Positions 8,515 to 15,900 of a DNA stretch of 21,036 bases are shown here, in pieces. The notes under the pieces are model-generated. The model was given only the letters and a program-made list of their open reading frames with translations. It was not told the DNA's origin and did not search any database. Each line of letters opens with the position of its first letter. Positions within the stretch are counted from its first letter, which is position 1. Made by a program: the position numbers and the translations under genes. Source of the DNA: Euryarchaeota archaeon UBA39 (GTDB taxonomy: Archaea > Thermoplasmatota > Poseidoniia > Poseidoniales > Thalassarchaeaceae); the NCBI GenBank assembly GCA_002503045.1, contig DAQW01000065.1, positions 1,948 to 22,983 of the forward strand, written 5' to 3'.

Positions 8515-9222
8515 TTATTCGTCAGACCAATCACCGCAGTCGTTATCTCCGTCTCCAACCCAATCTTGAGGGATAGTTTCGCCATTATCGCAAACAAACA
8601 TTCCTGTATCCCAGTCTCCACTTGCCGCTAATCCTGCAAATAATACAACATAGAATAAAATGACTAAAACAGAAAGAATGACATTAATCAATGAAACCCA
8701 TTTTGCAGCGTTAGCAAGTCCTGAATCAGGATGATTGGGATAAGATGACGCAGTTTTGATTGCTGATTGCGCAACAAAGAATGCTGGAAGAGATGTACAA
8801 ATTCCACATCCAACCCAACCTAAGATTGCAAGAACAAGGGCAACTACTGCATTTGTGGCTGGAGGCATTCCCATCCCCATAGGGGTTCCCATAGGGACCA
8901 TATTTGCGGCTTGAGGCTGACCTGCCAACATTACTGGAGAAGGCTGAGCAGTTGGCATGGTTCCAGGAATCGTTTGGCCTTGCATAGGTGTTGGAAGTGG
9001 ATTTGATGATTCAACAATATTTCTTTGCTTATCTTGTATGGGGTCAGGAACTGGGGATGGACCCGCCGATTCCACGGGATTCGTCTCTATTGGAGAAGAT
9101 GCAACAGGAGACGGAGGAATAGATGCTCCTTTTTTCGTAGTTTCTGCTTGATAGTTTTGAATTGCAGCTTGAAATTCTGCTGCTGCAGTTGCGAACGGGT
9201 CTTCATCAGAATCTGGCTGCAT
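8515..9222 (-). CDS. DUF4190-like two-helix membrane protein with LDL-receptor-A-like acidic tail
   Basis: The 235-residue product begins with a low-complexity Pro/Met/Gln-rich region (about 1-120), predicted disordered and probably cytosolic. Two membrane helices follow (about 124-152 and 174-200), joined by a short polar loop. The pattern AVVALVLAILGW, then a small-residue turn, then AAKWVSLINVI matches the DUF4190 type. The last 27 residues carry a Cys-pair motif: Cys211-D-N-G-E-T-I-P, Trp221, then DGDNDCGDWSDE. This closely resembles the calcium box of LDL-receptor class A repeats (DGxxDCxDxSDE) but has two cysteines rather than six. The topology would place the tail on the same side as the N-terminus if both helices span fully. 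Start ATG 9222 has GAGG about nine bases upstream. Its function is unknown. Confidence 0.75.
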   Translation of the reverse strand: MQPDSDEDPFATAAAEFQAAIQNYQAETTKKGASIPPSPVASSPIETNPVESAGPSPVPDPIQDKQRNIVESSNPLPTPMQGQTIPGTMPTAQPSPVMLAGQPQAANMVPMGTPMGMGMPPATNAVVALVLAILGWVGCGICTSLPAFFVAQSAIKTASSYPNHPDSGLANAAKWVSLINVILSVLVILFYVVLFAGLAASGDWDTGMFVCDNGETIPQDWVGDGDNDCGDWSDE

Positions 9223-9242
9223 GTTGTCTCATCCTCGGTTTT

Positions 9243-9255
9243 AGATTTGAAATCT
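9243..9255. repeat. 13-base palindrome upstream of the DUF4190-like gene
   Basis: AGATTT and AAATCT flank a single central G in the 38-base gap between the thioredoxin reductase stop and ATG 9222. It has the same 6+1+6 design as the palindrome at 7334-7346, but the arm sequence is different. The loop is too short for an intrinsic terminator, so it may be a regulator site or chance. Confidence 0.3.
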
Positions 9256-9260
9256 TTGGA

Positions 9261-10196
9261 TTAATGTATGTTGTCTTCTAGCCAACGCTCACAATCTATT
9301 GCTGCTTGACATCCCATTCCTGCAGCAGTGATGGCTTGTCTATATCTGGTATCTACAACATCTCCTGCAGCAAAAACCCCGGGGACACTAGTCATTGTGT
9401 GTTCTTTGTGAATGACATATCCCGAATCATCAGTTTCAATTTGATTCTCAAGGAAGTTAGTGATTGGCTTATGTCCTATTGCAATGAATGCACCCGTACA
9501 TGAGATTTCCTCAGTTTTACCATCTCTAGGATCTTCTAAAATTGCCCCAGAGAGTCCCTTTTCATCCGATAACCACTTTGTTACTTGACGAAATGTTTTA
9601 ATCTCAATCTTTGGGTGATTTGCAGCTCGATCATACATTACTTTCGATGCCTTGAACACCTCTCGTCGATGAATCAAAGTGACTTTACTTGCAAATCGAG
9701 TAAGAAAAGTCGCTTCTTCCATTGCAGAGTCGCCGCCGCCGATCACAATAATCTCTTCATCTCTAAAGAACGCACCATCACATGTAGCACAAGTAGAAAT
9801 TCCTCTACCTTTCTGTTCTGCTTCTCCTTCAGCGTTTAACCAAATTGCTTCTGCACCAGTGCAGATGATAAGTGTGTGAGATTTGTGTTCTTCTCCTTCT
9901 ACCCAAACAGAATAGGGTTGGCTAGAGGTATCAATTCGTTCAACATTTTTATCATGTACTTTGAGACCAAACCGTTCCGCTTGTTCTCTTAATTGAATCA
10001 TCATCTCTGGACCACCTATTCCTTGAGGATAGCCGGGAAAGTTCTCAATATCGCTGGTCAGCATAAGTTGTCCACCTGACATGTATCCAGCAAACATCAA
10101 TGGGGAGAGCATTGCTCTTGCTGCATATAATCCCGCAGTATATCCTGCTGGTCCACTACCAATGATGATCACGTTGTGCACTTCGCCGCCGCTCAT
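9261..10196 (-). CDS. trxB: Thioredoxin reductase
   Basis: FAD-dependent dithiol reductase that transfers electrons from NADPH to thioredoxin in the cytosol. The 311-residue length is typical. Visible motifs are the FAD loop GSGPAGYTAG (13-22), the redox pair CATC (136-139), the NADPH loop GGGDSAMEE (153-161), HRRE (176-179, whose arginines favour NADPH) and the second FAD motif GVFAAGDVVD (273-282). ATG 10196 is preceded directly by AGGTGAT, which matches the extended anti-Shine-Dalgarno pairing region. It is the last gene of a run that starts with ribB, 36 bases after the DoxX-like gene, so a flavin-dependent enzyme sits downstream of FAD-synthesis genes. It is not an E3 dihydrolipoamide dehydrogenase: it lacks the CxxxxC motif and is too short. 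Confidence 0.96.
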   Translation of the reverse strand: MSGGEVHNVIIIGSGPAGYTAGLYAARAMLSPLMFAGYMSGGQLMLTSDIENFPGYPQGIGGPEMMIQLREQAERFGLKVHDKNVERIDTSSQPYSVWVEGEEHKSHTLIICTGAEAIWLNAEGEAEQKGRGISTCATCDGAFFRDEEIIVIGGGDSAMEEATFLTRFASKVTLIHRREVFKASKVMYDRAANHPKIEIKTFRQVTKWLSDEKGLSGAILEDPRDGKTEEISCTGAFIAIGHKPITNFLENQIETDDSGYVIHKEHTMTSVPGVFAAGDVVDTRYRQAITAAGMGCQAAIDCERWLEDNIH

Positions 10197-10232
10197 ATCA
10201 CCTGCGGAACAGCAGACACTCCTTCAATTCAT

Positions 10233-10664
10233 CTAGTCTTTTTTCGTCATTAATTCTCTAGAATGTTCAATTGAATTTGTATTAATTGGGTATATTTTAC
10301 CAATGAAAAGTGCAATACCAATTAGTAATAATTGAATGAATAATCTGAGTACATGCCATTTATCTTCGAAATTATGACCTCCAATTGGAATATCGTTAAT
10401 CCACATGTTTAGATTTGCCCAATACAAAATTATCAATAAAATTGCACAACTTTGCCCTCCAATTTTTTGTGTCATAGGGAAAATTAGCAGTATTCCAACA
10501 ATAATTTCTACTGCACCGCTGGCTAAAACCCAAAATCGTGGTGCACCCAGTATATCTGGAACTATTGGCTCGAACCATTGTGGGTCTAGAAAATGATCTA
10601 TTCCTATTTTCAAAAAAGCAATACCAAGGATAATTGATGATATAAATCGTAATTTTTCAATCAA
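10233..10664 (-). CDS. DoxX-like four-helix membrane protein
   Basis: The 143-residue product has four hydrophobic segments (about 5-20, 45-65, 72-90 and 105-123) with the DoxX-family layout: an early FLKIGIDHF segment, then VLASGAVEIIVGILL, and a conserved polar NMWINDIP loop before the last helix. DoxX-like proteins are linked in other organisms to quinone-coupled or thiol redox membrane complexes, but the role here is unknown. The start is a TTG at 10664, with GAGGG at 10675-10671 and a six-base spacer. The GAGGG overlaps the ribH stop codon, and no in-frame ATG occurs nearby. The gene lies between ribH and trxB and is almost certainly co-transcribed with them, which weakly fits a redox role. 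Confidence 0.78.
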   Translation of the reverse strand: MIEKLRFISSIILGIAFLKIGIDHFLDPQWFEPIVPDILGAPRFWVLASGAVEIIVGILLIFPMTQKIGGQSCAILLIILYWANLNMWINDIPIGGHNFEDKWHVLRLFIQLLLIGIALFIGKIYPINTNSIEHSRELMTKKD

Positions 10665-10673
10665 ATAAAACCC

Positions 10674-11066
10674 TCAAATCATGGATTTAATTGCAGATAT
10701 GGCGTTTCTTGCATGAGGTTCCAACCGCGGTTGAATGTGATGCGGCTCAGCCCCTGGTCCGATTATCCCCAGTCCAATGGGCTTGTCATATCCCAATTGT
10801 AAATCAATTAAACTCTTGATTACTGCTTGCCCCATCGCCAATCCATGGGATGTTTCACCTTTCTCAATAATTCCAAGACATGCTACTCCAAAAATCTCGT
10901 CCTTTTCAAGAAGACGAGCAGTTGCTAGAGGCGCTTCCATTGAACCAGGGACCCAAATAATTTCTATGATGTGTAATTCATTTTTTGTGGCTTCATCTTG
11001 AGCATATTGAATCATTTCTTCAACTTCTTTTTTATGGAATGTCCCACATACTAAGCCGATATTCAT
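10674..11066 (-). CDS. ribH: 6,7-dimethyl-8-ribityllumazine synthase
   Basis: Condenses 3,4-dihydroxy-2-butanone 4-phosphate with the ribitylamino-pyrimidinedione to give lumazine, the penultimate riboflavin step. The product is 130 residues, at the short end but similar to archaeal RibH. Motifs are VPGSMEAP (39-46, family VPGxFExP), IIEKGETSH (66-74, with the phosphate-binding GET and catalytic His74) and DKPIGLGIIG (94-103). ATG 11066 overlaps the upstream ribE stop in a TAATG junction, so translation is probably coupled. The archaeal RibC-type riboflavin synthase belongs to the same superfamily. It is ruled out by these RibH motifs and by the separate two-barrel synthase just upstream. Confidence 0.95.
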   Translation of the reverse strand: MNIGLVCGTFHKKEVEEMIQYAQDEATKNELHIIEIIWVPGSMEAPLATARLLEKDEIFGVACLGIIEKGETSHGLAMGQAVIKSLIDLQLGYDKPIGLGIIGPGAEPHHIQPRLEPHARNAISAIKSMI

Positions 11067-11704
11067 TATTCTCTCTCCGGATTAATCACACGTTTGACGG
11101 TATCGACTACAGCTTGGGTCATTGTATCAATCTCGATATTTACACTGTCCCCTACATTTTTTTTACTCAACGTTGTACGTCTTAGAGTTTCAGGAATTAT
11201 GTGGAGGTTAAATTCGCCGAAATTGTTTACTTTTCCAATGGTCAGTGAAATCCCATCAATTGCTATGTACCCCTTTTCAAAGATGTATTCTTTTAATGAA
11301 GTTGGAACGCCAATTTGAATATCTGCTGTTTCATCAGTATCTCCACTACTTTGTTCGATTGGGAATGTGATTTCTTGAATGGTTCCAGTTGCCATAATAT
11401 GTCCTGAAACGAGATGCCCTCCAACTTCTTCTCCATATCGCAACGCTCTTTCTATATTTACCAAATCACCTATTTTCCTATCACTAAGTGTTGTCCGATG
11501 AAGAGTTTCTTGAATTAAATCGAATCCGATTATGTTTTTATTGATATTAGTTGCAGTTAAACAGACTCCATCTAAAGACACTGATGCACCAGTCTCAAGT
11601 CCATCTTCGCTTCCATCGGGAAGTTGAACCTCCCAATGAATATGGTCAGATAATTCTACGATATTTTTGATTATTCCAGTGCCTTCTACTATGCCTGAGA
11701 ACAT
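11066..11704 (-). CDS. ribE: Riboflavin synthase alpha chain (bacterial two-barrel type)
   Basis: Dismutates two lumazine molecules into riboflavin and the ribitylamino-pyrimidinedione. The 212 residues hold two lumazine-binding barrels (about 1-95 and 96-195). The N-terminus MFSGIVEGTG is the family hallmark. SLDGVCLTAT (43-52) and AIDGISLTIG (148-157) are the paired barrel motifs, and GGHLVSGH (95-102) starts the second barrel. The start at ATG 11704 lies four bases after the ribL stop, and its own stop overlaps the ribH start. Many archaea instead use an unrelated riboflavin synthase derived from the lumazine synthase fold, so this is the bacterial solution in an otherwise archaeal-looking operon. 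The symbol is ribC or ribE depending on the naming system. Confidence 0.96.
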   Translation of the reverse strand: MFSGIVEGTGIIKNIVELSDHIHWEVQLPDGSEDGLETGASVSLDGVCLTATNINKNIIGFDLIQETLHRTTLSDRKIGDLVNIERALRYGEEVGGHLVSGHIMATGTIQEITFPIEQSSGDTDETADIQIGVPTSLKEYIFEKGYIAIDGISLTIGKVNNFGEFNLHIIPETLRRTTLSKKNVGDSVNIEIDTMTQAVVDTVKRVINPERE

Positions 11705-11708
11705 AATA

Positions 11709-12146
11709 TCACTCTACATCTCTTCTCATTTCTAAGATTCTAGCGATTATCTTCCTAGTTCCATCTAAATCTTCAGAAAGTCCACTTACTCTACAAACCT
11801 CGATGTCATCAAATCCCCTTTCGTTTAGATCGTTTTTAATTCGAACTTCAGCATGCTCTTGGTCATAACCTAGAGCGATGATATCTGGTTTGACGATATC
11901 AAGAATATCATACATTGGTTGATCAGGTGGATTACCAATCAATGCATCATTTACCGGCTTTAATCCCGCAACCATCCTACATCTCAAATCATGATTAGTT
12001 ACAGGCTCATGTTTTCTCTTGCGAACAGTATCGTCATGTGCAATAACAACAGTAAGGTGTTCACCTAATTTTTTTGCTTCTTCCAAATAGTGAAGGTGAC
12101 CTGCATGTAATAGGTCAAAAACGCCAACAGCCATTACTCTCGGCAT
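11709..12146 (-). CDS. ribL: FAD synthetase, archaeal RibL type
   Basis: Cytidylyltransferase-fold enzyme that adenylates FMN to FAD. The 145-residue product has GVFDLLHAGH (8-17) with the HxGH active site at His14/His17, a basic RKRKH segment (42-46), LKPVND (62-67) and IALGYDQ (90-96). These match the order and spacing of the Methanocaldococcus RibL family and not the bifunctional bacterial RibF. A related glycerol-3-phosphate or CDP-alcohol cytidylyltransferase is the alternative, but the GYDQ motif and the position inside a riboflavin operon favour FAD synthetase. ATG 12146 overlaps the ribB stop (TAATG), and ribE follows after four bases. A dedicated riboflavin kinase is not in the window. 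Confidence 0.9.
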   Translation of the reverse strand: MPRVMAVGVFDLLHAGHLHYLEEAKKLGEHLTVVIAHDDTVRKRKHEPVTNHDLRCRMVAGLKPVNDALIGNPPDQPMYDILDIVKPDIIALGYDQEHAEVRIKNDLNERGFDDIEVCRVSGLSEDLDGTRKIIARILEMRRDVE

Positions 12147-12868
12147 TATTTGTTTCCTCCTTGCAATCCTGATGCTACTAAGATATCATTTCCACTAAGG
12201 AATGGAATGTTGTATTTTTCACCATATTTTCGTGCATCTTCAACAGATAGGGCTGCATCTCCATGAGGCTGTAACATTTCAGCTCCAATAACGATAGGTG
12301 GTAGGCCAGCCATTCTAGCAACAGCTACTGCTAATTCAGTATGTCCTTGTCGATTTGCTAATCCACCCGGAGATTCTCTACATACTGGGATATGCCCTGG
12401 TGTTCGGAATTCGTTACCCAATGCTTCCATACGTTGGATTTCATCTAATTCCTTTGATTGTATTTCTGTCCATAATTCAGAAAATCGGCGAGTGGTAAGA
12501 GATCTGTCTCTGTCAGTAATACCTGTGAATGTATCTCTATGATTTAGACTAAGTGTAAATGCGGAACGAGAGTCATATTGCAAATCATTTGTCATCAAAT
12601 GGTGAAGGACTGGATGTTCCATCACTAGTTCTTGATTTGTATGAAGGTCTTGTAACCAAGGGAGTCCAAAATCGGTACCAACCTCATTTCCTATAGCGAG
12701 AAAAAGTAATCCTCCACAATCTTTCCGTAATTGTCTGATTGCACTTGGATCTGCTGCACTTGCAGGAAATAGTAAATCAGTTTCCTGCTCCCTAAAAGCG
12801 GAGTCAAAAACAAGAACAGGCCCTCCTTTAGCAAATGCCTCAATGGCTTGCTCTACGCCGGACACCAT
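12146..12868 (-). CDS. ribB: 3,4-dihydroxy-2-butanone 4-phosphate synthase
   Basis: Converts ribulose 5-phosphate to dihydroxybutanone phosphate and formate, the four-carbon branch of riboflavin synthesis. The 240 residues form a single RibB domain with no fused GTP cyclohydrolase II. Motifs are the metal-binding FREQETD (25-31), NHRDTFTGI (109-117) with TDRDRS after it, and RQGHTE (173-178), where His176 is a metal ligand, followed by IGAEML (194-199). It is the first gene of the ribB-ribL-ribE-ribH run. ATG 12868 is 46 bases after the peroxidase stop, and an AT-rich element in that gap could be its promoter. No FMN riboswitch fits in so short a leader. Confidence 0.95.
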   Translation of the reverse strand: MVSGVEQAIEAFAKGGPVLVFDSAFREQETDLLFPASAADPSAIRQLRKDCGGLLFLAIGNEVGTDFGLPWLQDLHTNQELVMEHPVLHHLMTNDLQYDSRSAFTLSLNHRDTFTGITDRDRSLTTRRFSELWTEIQSKELDEIQRMEALGNEFRTPGHIPVCRESPGGLANRQGHTELAVAVARMAGLPPIVIGAEMLQPHGDAALSVEDARKYGEKYNIPFLSGNDILVASGLQGGNK

Positions 12869-12895
12869 GACTCGCGGAGGGGCCTCTCATACCCG

Positions 12896-12902
12896 TTATT
12901 TT
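12896..12902 (-). promoter_or_regulatory. TATA-like element upstream of ribB
   Basis: AAAATAA on the minus strand lies within CCGAAAATAACGGG and is centred about 31 bases upstream of ATG 12868, in the short peroxidase-ribB gap. This suits a short-leader archaeal promoter and would make the riboflavin genes a separate transcription unit. The match is weak, and its purine-rich left flank could act as a BRE. Confidence 0.35.
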
Positions 12903-12914
12903 CGGTTCCAAGTA

Positions 12915-15900
12915 TCAATCAATATTTTGTTGTTCATCATCTTCTAGTTGTGTTTCAATTTGTTTTGCTTTGAATTGAATAATACCAAGAAAGGATATGA
13001 TAATAACGATAATAATAATGAAAACAATTCTATCCACCAACCTTTCGTCAAGCAGATTTACATCTGGATCATAATTTTGTACATTAATACGATTTAGTGT
13101 CCATTTGTCCATGGTTGTCACTTCTCCATCATTCCAGATGATTCTGATTTCTTCGATTTCGACTTCTGATGGGATTCCTAATCTAATTTCAGAAACTGAA
13201 CAACCAGTGAATCCATCTCCTGCTAGGATTGCTTGCCGGATTATTTTTCCATTTGAAAATTCGATATCAACAATAGATCCAATAGCATCTTTATTGATAC
13301 CATCATTTGAGTTTGTAGATTTTGGATCGATTGCAATCCATCTTACATTGTCTCTCTGTGCAGCATCATTTTCGAAGAATCGAATGCCAATGTTTGAATC
13401 TCCTAACACCAAATCTAAATCTCCATCTCCATCAAAATCTGCCCATGTAGATCCCATTGTCTTGCCTTGATCAAGTAACCCTATTGCATCAATTCCGTCA
13501 ATGAAATGTCCATTCCCATCATTGATGTACAACGAATTATTATTGAATGAAGTATATGGGTTAATTTTCCCGACTCCAAACCAGAGATCCAAATCACCAT
13601 CAAGATCGACATCAAGGAATTTACAATCCCAGTTTACTAGAATATTCTCTGCAATTCCTCTATCAACTCCAACTTCTTCCCAATTTGTTGGCTCTGATTG
13701 CATCCAAAGGTAGTTCGGACCAAAATTACTGACACATAGATCTAGGTCTCCATCTCCTTCGATATCACCTACACTCGCTCCCATTCCAGTTCCTGGAAGT
13801 GAAAAGTTATGAGAAAATGTAGATGTTCTGAATGCACCTGAATTACTTCCATTATAGAATGGTGAGAACCCGAAATCAGATGCCACAAAGATGTCTTCCA
13901 TCGCATCTCCATCCATGTCGACAAATACGCCTGCCCAAGACATACCAGATCCCTTTCCATTAGGGTCCCTATCTGATGGAGTCAACATTTGGGCAGATGG
14001 ATTTTCAGGAGCAGTAATCGCAATTGAGAAAGCATCTCCAACCGCAACTTCACCTTCTGAACTTGGTTCTAATGTCCCTCCATCAATTCTTCCAGCAAAA
14101 ATTGTGACTGGTAAAAAATTAGCATTTCCGGTTTCTTTCAATTGATTCTGATAGAGGATATTTGATTCTTGACGAACTAGCAATTGTTCTTCAGATAGAA
14201 TTCCGAAGTTCATAGAATACAAGTCTAGGTCTCCATCATGATCATAATCGGCCCATAGTCCCTTAGAAGAATGTCCCGAGTTGTCAACTCCAACTTCTTC
14301 TCCTATCTCTGTAAATGTACATTCTCCATCATTTCGATACAGCTCGTTAGGCGCTCCACTCGTTACATTTTCAACATCTGCTTCTCCAAAGTTCGATACA
14401 TGGAGGTCTAGATCTCCATCTTCATCAAAGTCTGCCCAAGTCAAACCTAATGCTGTAGAGTTTGATGTGGGGAGTCCTGCCTCTTCTGTAATATCGATGA
14501 ACTGATTCCCTCCAATATTCTTCATCAAGTGCATCCTGCCTGTAAGGAAATCATCGCCCTTCTCCCATCCTTCTTGATCGAAAACCGCTCCAACTGCGAT
14601 GTCAATTAATCCATCACCGTTACAATCTCCAGGGGCGATAGATGGGCCATAACTTGCCCATTGGGACGTCATTCCAAGATTGATTTCACCTAATCCACTT
14701 CTTCCAGTTCTTTCTGTCATTTTTGCATTCAAAACGGTGGTTCTTTCTTCTGTTGGGTTACTGATTTCTACAGGAGGTCCTGGGGCGAAATTTAGATTCT
14801 CATTTCTACAAAAGTTGTCAGATTGAGTAAAATCATTATCTGAATTTTCTATCCAATGTTGCTCTGAAATCATTGAAAGACATACCATTCCTTCTATTCC
14901 TGTATTTCTAAGAATAATGTCTGTCAAAGTAGTGTTTCTGATTTCATCTAGAACTTCAGATAAATCAGGGTCCCATTCGTAGAAGAGTGGGTCACTAACT
15001 CTAAGTCGATGGAATTGATCTCTGATGATTTGGTGCATTGTAGGTCCTACAGTGCTGTGAATCGTACGGTTTTCATCGTATTCGGGGAAATAATGGGTCC
15101 AATTATGATCTTCAGCATACATTCCAATAAGTGGATCAGAAGAACTTACATTGGGGTAAATCGAATCTAGTCTAGAAGCAAGTTCTGAGTCACTAGTTAC
15201 ATCTGACCAATTGTTTGCTACTTCAAGTCCAACTAAATCTCTAAATGAACCATAATCTGGGATTCCATGATCTCTACCTCTTTGTATATCGATTGCACAC
15301 ATATCCATTCCACCCATTCCAGGGGCTCCAAACAACATATTCCTTAGCGCGTGAATATATCCTACATCATTTGCTTCTTGAGTGGTAAACGCAAGCCCTC
15401 TAAGGACAGGATCGATCCCTCCATCAGTAACTAGTGAATTGGGATCCCAGAATCCATTTTCCATAGCAATGCTGCCTTGAGGAATTGAAGTCCTATTTTC
15501 TTCCAAGCGTAAAGTTAGAGGACCAATTTGTGAATGCCCCATTCTAAATGCAAGAGTTGCAAATGCATTACTAATTGATGGGTCCACTGCGGAATCATAT
15601 TCTCCCCAGTCAGAATATATATTCATTGAAGGAAGGTATTCTTGATAGGTAATTTGTTGCATTAATGCAGTTACATATTTTCTTGCACTTTGATATAGAT
15701 CTTCATCTGTCCATTCGGGATTTTGTGATTCCAAAACTTCAGCGATTCTATTGTGTTCTCGAACAAATAAGATATGGATTGCAGTAAGTCCTACATGTTC
15801 ATTTGCACGAGAATCTCCAGCAATATAACGTTCAGATGCAGAGAATCCAACAAAACTCATGCTCGGTGCTGTTTCATCATCTTCTGCTGCTAAAGGTAGA

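Noticed and set aside
9261..10196. E3 (dihydrolipoamide dehydrogenase) partner for the fused E1
   Set aside because: The length of about 311 residues and the mid-chain CATC pair define thioredoxin reductase. E3 is about 460 residues with an N-terminal CxxxxC.
10674..11066. Archaeal RibC-type riboflavin synthase
   Set aside because: It has the VPGxxExP and GETxH motifs of lumazine synthase, and a separate two-barrel riboflavin synthase lies directly upstream.
12869..12914. FMN riboswitch upstream of ribB
   Set aside because: The gap is only 46 bases, far too short for the six-helix FMN aptamer, and it has none of its conserved blocks.
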